From Oligoflexales bacterium (GTDB lineage Bacteria; Bdellovibrionota; Oligoflexia; Oligoflexales; Oligoflexaceae), in assembly GCA_015232735.1 (NCBI GenBank), contig JADFZC010000027.1, forward strand, positions 1 to 8,959: 8,959 nt of DNA, read 5' to 3'. Numbering within the stretch: the first letter of the stretch is position 1; the number at the start of each line of letters is the position of its first letter. The notes beneath the pieces are model-generated. The model was not told the origin of the DNA, searched no databases, and saw only the letters and a program-made list of their open reading frames with translations. The position numbers were made by a program, and so were the translations under genes. Below are positions 5,093-8,959 of the stretch, in pieces.

Positions 5093-7732
5093 ATGAACCT
5101 CGGATTATTAAACCAACGGATAGAAAAAGGAACCATGCTTCCCGATATAGGCCATTCAAACGAAGGAGCTGCGGGCAACAAAGAGCCCTCTCCCCCAAGC
5201 GGTATCGAAACCGACTACCTCAAAACCGAAGGTTTTAAAGAGCTCCTTGCGAAGGATAAAGAGCCTCCTGAAAACATGCCAAAAAAATGGCGGTCTGAAC
5301 CGGACCGAACACACAGGCAAACGGAATATCCCGACTCCAAAAAGGAAATTGCTAAAAATGTAAATAATCCCAAAGAAATTCCTTTGGAAGGCCGCAAAAA
5401 AGAAACCAGATTTCCATCCCATGAGAAACCATCCGCCAAAAAAGATCGCACACAATCAGGCGATGAAAGCCAGAAAAACCTCCAACCCATTTCAAAGTTG
5501 AGATCAAAGGCAGAAAAAGAACTCAATACTGTTATCAATACCAATCATGTTAATAATGTCAGTTCCGGCTCCAATACGAATATTAATAATACCACGAACA
5601 ATCTGCCAGATGATACTTCCGATCCTTTGTCCACAGGCACCCAAACCGGCCAGGAAAGAACGTATTTTACAAAAAATACAGAAGTATCTGATAACATCTC
5701 CTTACCAGCGGCGGTGAAGGGTAAAACTGAAAAGCCGCTCCAGGCGGATGAAGTCTTTTACAAAACTGAAAAAGATATCACTAACAATAATATAATGCAG
5801 ACCCTGCCAAATCCCGGTTTTTCAGCAGAAGATGAAATTCTGGACAATAACCAGGAAATTATGAAGGATGCGCCAATATTGGCACTTCTTACAGGCCAGC
5901 TTGCACTGCTCAATCCTCAGTTCATACCGAAAATTGTTACCGAAAATCCATTTGTCAATGAGGCACTTTCCCAAAAGGATATCGATAATTTCATGGTAAC
6001 AAAAATTCCAGCGGCAGCTCTTTCAAAAATGCTTCAAATCGGCAGCGACAGGCTTCCTGCAAGTTTTCAAAATAGCAATCTGATGATTTCACCGCAGGAA
6101 TTTTTCAAAGCGATAGGACTTGATCCCTCACAGATCGCTGCAGAACTTGCACTCTTAAAATCGAATCTGCAACTTGAAGGACTTTCGCCCTACATAATCC
6201 GGTCAACGGCTCTAAGGGCGAACATGATTCCAAAAAATTCTTTCAGCCATCAAACTTCAGGGAATATTCCCCCAGCAGAAAATACGATTAAAGAACAAAG
6301 CGTTAAAAATATCGCCAATAAGAACGATATCCAAAACATCGATCCCTTGCCCGTTATGGGTCTGGGAGCCTCCCAGGTTTTGATGAATCCGTCAGAAAAA
6401 ATCTTCGAGCCGGAATTCATAAAACCCATTCCTGCGAAATCCGCAATAACCTTCATCCCCATGAAAGAGGAAACCCTGGACCTCCCGATTGAACGCAGCA
6501 GGTTCTACGATGAAAATGAAATGCTTTCATTTGAGCCAAAAATGATACAGGAAGATCCTTATAAAAAACTTGGGATGACAATGAATGATATCCAAACAGT
6601 AAATTTTGAGACAGATCCGGAGCTGCTAATAGCCATATCTCCCTTGCTTGCAGGGCAAGAAAGTCCAATAAAGGAAGATCTTACCACGATTGACATGTTA
6701 AGGGAATCCATACTTAGAAATCATGGAACTGCTTTTATTCCCGCAGATACCGACTTAAACAGTAAATCTGTCAGTGAAATAAAATTTGATCCATCTTTCA
6801 TGTCGGCCACAAATATGGAAACAGTCCCGACAAAGGAACATCTGAACTCCAGGAGATTTTTTCCTGAAAGAACCATGGAAGATAAAACATCCGTGAAAAG
6901 CTTTAATGCGGATACTCTCCCGCCTCGCGATATCAAACCTCTATCCGATATTTCAGAGGCTGCCAACTTATCGGGAAGCAGAATTGAATCCTCCCCGGAA
7001 AAATTTGTTTTCATTCCGTTAATTACACAAAGGCCACAGGAAAATGTCAGAGACGAAAGGGCTCGTATTCCAAATAAGGCGGATACCGCCCCCATTGTCG
7101 GGACTGTCGCCTTGAACGACAGTGAAAACGACAGCAAAAGAGACTCTGACATAGGTAACAGCAAAAACCAGGATTTTGGCAATCAGCATCAGGCCAATTA
7201 CATAAAAACCGACACCCATGACCTGGCAAAAACAGGCCCGGCTTTCTCAATAGCCAGAAAGCCTGAAACAGAACGAATACATCCCCATGACATTACTGAA
7301 AGGATAGTTAAAAATGCTTCCATGATGATCAAAGAGGGCGGAGGCTCAATTAAAATTGATCTCGGCAGCAAGGAACTTGGAGACATCAATCTGGCAATAC
7401 AGGTCAAAGACAATAACCTGGATTTGAGAATCGTCGCGGATTCCGACAAGGTCAGAGAGATAATAGCGGGAGATCTTCCCCGGCTCAGGGAATCCCTTTC
7501 GGAGCAGAAGCTAAACCTTAACCAGGTGGAAATCGGGCTGGGAGGAGGCAGGCAGTGGTCCGCCTCACTCACCGACAACAGTTTCGGCCAAGGTCAGTTT
7601 CGAGAGGAATATCGTGAAGACCTTGCCGGGAACAGGAGTTATTCCTATTCCAATTCATATCAGAAAACAACAGATCCCGTATCACAAAGAGGAACCAGGT
7701 TCCATAATGGAAAAATTCAAGTTCTGGCATGA
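5093..7732 (+). CDS. fliK: Flagellar hook-length control protein FliK
   Basis: The 879-aa protein is the secreted molecular ruler that measures the hook and switches the export gate from hook to filament substrates. Recognition rests on the C-terminal Flg_hook domain (about residues 735-815). It has GGGSIKIDLGSKELGDINLA, the family's usual L-P-LG-V pattern, then LRIVADSDKVREII and DLPRLRESLSEQKLNLNQVEI. The rest is a long hydrophilic linker, rich in K/E/N/P near the N-terminus with an Asn/Ser-rich stretch (about 150-185), no signal peptide and no membrane segment. It is much longer than the roughly 400-aa enteric FliK. I chose ATG at 5093 (AGGA 11 nt upstream), since the TTG at 5027 lies inside the sigma-54 element; ATG at 5135 is possible but its AGGA is only 3 nt away. 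flgD follows after 45 nt. Confidence 0.9.
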   Translation: MNLGLLNQRIEKGTMLPDIGHSNEGAAGNKEPSPPSGIETDYLKTEGFKELLAKDKEPPENMPKKWRSEPDRTHRQTEYPDSKKEIAKNVNNPKEIPLEGRKKETRFPSHEKPSAKKDRTQSGDESQKNLQPISKLRSKAEKELNTVINTNHVNNVSSGSNTNINNTTNNLPDDTSDPLSTGTQTGQERTYFTKNTEVSDNISLPAAVKGKTEKPLQADEVFYKTEKDITNNNIMQTLPNPGFSAEDEILDNNQEIMKDAPILALLTGQLALLNPQFIPKIVTENPFVNEALSQKDIDNFMVTKIPAAALSKMLQIGSDRLPASFQNSNLMISPQEFFKAIGLDPSQIAAELALLKSNLQLEGLSPYIIRSTALRANMIPKNSFSHQTSGNIPPAENTIKEQSVKNIANKNDIQNIDPLPVMGLGASQVLMNPSEKIFEPEFIKPIPAKSAITFIPMKEETLDLPIERSRFYDENEMLSFEPKMIQEDPYKKLGMTMNDIQTVNFETDPELLIAISPLLAGQESPIKEDLTTIDMLRESILRNHGTAFIPADTDLNSKSVSEIKFDPSFMSATNMETVPTKEHLNSRRFFPERTMEDKTSVKSFNADTLPPRDIKPLSDISEAANLSGSRIESSPEKFVFIPLITQRPQENVRDERARIPNKADTAPIVGTVALNDSENDSKRDSDIGNSKNQDFGNQHQANYIKTDTHDLAKTGPAFSIARKPETERIHPHDITERIVKNASMMIKEGGGSIKIDLGSKELGDINLAIQVKDNNLDLRIVADSDKVREIIAGDLPRLRESLSEQKLNLNQVEIGLGGGRQWSASLTDNSFGQGQFREEYREDLAGNRSYSYSNSYQKTTDPVSQRGTRFHNGKIQVLA

Positions 7733-7777
7733 TGAAACAACCTTAATCATTCGATTTTCAAAGGGGCGGAAAAACCA

Positions 7778-8959
7778 ATGAAAGCATCTTTACAACAGCA
7801 AATTTCTCCATACATTCAGCCTGACAACCCAGGCCTTAACACAAAAAATTCATTTGATACCCCGGAGCAGGATGAACAGATAAATCCCAACAGGATCGAT
7901 TTCAAGAAAATTCTTTCAAACGCCCAGGAAGATCTTAAGATGAAAAGAGAGGCACAGAAAAAAGGCGACCTCTCAGGAGCTAAATCGGAAAAAGAATTTT
8001 TTGATATGCTAAACAATAACACAAAAGAAAAAAGAACCCCCAAAAGTGATCTTGACAAGGATGATTTTCTTAAGCTTTTCATCGCACAACTTCAGCACCA
8101 GGACCCCTTGAACCCGGACGATGGCGCCGAGATGGCAGCCAAGCTTGCCCAGTTCAACAGCCTGGAACAAATGATGAACGTCAATACCACGCTTAAAAAA
8201 CTTCTGGACGCACAAAACAGCAACGCATCGCTTGCAATGATAAATTATATTGGAAGGGAAGTCACAACAAAGGATGGAAAGATAAACATGTCCGGAGGAC
8301 AGATCTCAAATACCTGGTTTGAAACCTCACAGGACGCTCCAAAAGCGACTCTGAAGGTTTATGATTCAAATGGATTTCTTATAAAAGAACAAGAACTCGG
8401 AACTCTTAACAAGGGGCCTCACCAACTGGCCTGGGATGGGATGGACAAGGATGGAAAAAAGGCGCCAGACGGGATCTATACCTTTTCAATCAGCGCCAAA
8501 GGGATGAACGAGGAAAGTCTGCCGGTCGAGGTAAGAAGCAAAGCTGTCATTACTGGAGTCGATATCAATTCAAAGGAACAGGCGCTATTCTCCAATATGG
8601 GAAAACTGAAATATTCCGACATAGTTTCCATAGGGGCTCCAGGTTTTGAAAAATCCCCGTTTGACAGGTCTGCACCACCAGTTGGCCCAGGCTATGCCGG
8701 AGGAATCCCGGCCCCCGCACAGGGAGCGCTGGCAGGCGCGACAGCCCAAATGGGTACGCCGTCAGGGAACACAGTGACAGGATATGGTCAACCTGCCTTG
8801 GGATATTACGCTCAAAATATGCAACCCATGGGACAGCCAGTTCAGCAAATGGGACAGCCAGTTCAGCAAATGGGACAGCCAGTTCAGCAAATGGGACAGC
8901 CAGCTCAGCAAATGGGACAGCCAGTTCAGCAAATGGGACAGCCAGCTCAGCAAATGGGA
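7778..8959 (+). CDS. flgD: Flagellar hook cap/assembly protein FlgD (3' end outside window)
   Basis: The open frame of 394 codons runs off the window without a stop. FlgD caps the growing hook and is later replaced by HAP1. The N-terminal FlgD domain is clear: LDKDDFLKLFIAQLQHQDPLNP (92-113), with MAAKLAQFNSLEQM (119-132) matching the usual EMxxQLAQFSxVEQ. Then come a Tudor-like strand region (IGREVTTKDG, 158-167) and the FlgD Ig-like domain (TLKVYDSNGF at 191-200; HQLAWDGMDKDGKKAPDGIYTF at 215-236). E. coli FlgD is about 230 aa; here a Pro/Gly/Ala-rich tail starts near 290 and turns into tandem MGQPVQQ repeats from 351. ATG at 7778 has a GGGGCGGA about 7 nt upstream. It is in an operon with fliK. 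Confidence 0.95.
   Translation, partial: MKASLQQQISPYIQPDNPGLNTKNSFDTPEQDEQINPNRIDFKKILSNAQEDLKMKREAQKKGDLSGAKSEKEFFDMLNNNTKEKRTPKSDLDKDDFLKLFIAQLQHQDPLNPDDGAEMAAKLAQFNSLEQMMNVNTTLKKLLDAQNSNASLAMINYIGREVTTKDGKINMSGGQISNTWFETSQDAPKATLKVYDSNGFLIKEQELGTLNKGPHQLAWDGMDKDGKKAPDGIYTFSISAKGMNEESLPVEVRSKAVITGVDINSKEQALFSNMGKLKYSDIVSIGAPGFEKSPFDRSAPPVGPGYAGGIPAPAQGALAGATAQMGTPSGNTVTGYGQPALGYYAQNMQPMGQPVQQMGQPVQQMGQPVQQMGQPAQQMGQPVQQMGQPAQQMG
8828..8959 (+). repeat. 21-bp in-frame tandem repeat coding MGQP(V/A)QQ in flgD
   Basis: Six complete 21-bp units (8828-8953) plus six bases of a seventh encode MGQPVQQ. The units are identical except for GTT/GCT at the fifth codon: V, V, V, A, V, A. The array continues past the window edge, so the copy number is unknown. 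Near-identity at DNA level indicates recent expansion by slippage or unequal recombination. Confidence 0.95.

Noticed and set aside
6721..7182. 153-codon minus-strand ORF inside fliK
   Set aside because: Shadow of the fliK coding frame; no ribosome-binding site or recognisable motifs.
8762..8953. Minus-strand repetitive ORF (LSHLLNW repeats)
   Set aside because: It is the antisense reading of the flgD 21-bp repeat, in a different frame context with no start signal.

Overview
The window looks chromosomal and comes from a motile, Gram-negative-type bacterium. A Desulfobacterota (deltaproteobacterial) host is the best guess. It rests on the rplU-rpmA-obg-nadD-rsfS-rlmH gene order, the coupling of a flagellar operon to a sigma-54 promoter, and intergenic space filled with short palindromic elements. 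This is inference from gene order and motifs; no database search was possible.

Right to left on the minus strand (4719 to 397) lies a translation and housekeeping operon: rplU (bL21), rpmA (bL27), obg/cgtA (ribosome-assembly GTPase), nadD (NaMN adenylyltransferase), rsfS (ribosomal silencing factor), rlmH (23S rRNA methyltransferase) and a YjbQ/UPF0047 gene. The obg-nadD-rsfS-rlmH part is tightly packed (9 nt, 2 nt, 4-nt overlap), then 42 nt to yjbQ. Between rpmA and obg the operon is opened by a 621-bp gap. Two sigma-70-like promoters and a leader hairpin precede rplU.

Left to right on the plus strand (5093 to the window end) lies the start of a flagellar hook operon: fliK (hook-length control, 879 aa) and flgD (hook-cap scaffold, cut by the window end). 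A near-perfect sigma-54 -24/-12 element lies 50 bp before fliK, with a 10-bp perfect dyad further upstream that is suitably placed for an activator.

The most unusual content is a family of ~123-bp palindromic elements. There are four copies: 55-177, 3723-3845, 3928-4050, and an outer copy at 3895-4144 that is split by the 3928-4050 copy. They share a conserved asymmetric core, while their long terminal inverted arms differ between copies yet stay self-complementary. The core has its own small hairpin whose stem also changes in a compensatory way. The left copy sits in one unit of a 112-bp tandem repeat while the other unit is uninterrupted, giving an occupied/empty site pair that fixes the insertion at 127 bp with a 4-bp TAGC flank. 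The tandem repeat is itself built of hairpins, some resembling IS200/IS605-type end hairpins. No transposase is encoded here, so these elements are non-autonomous or are structural repeats.
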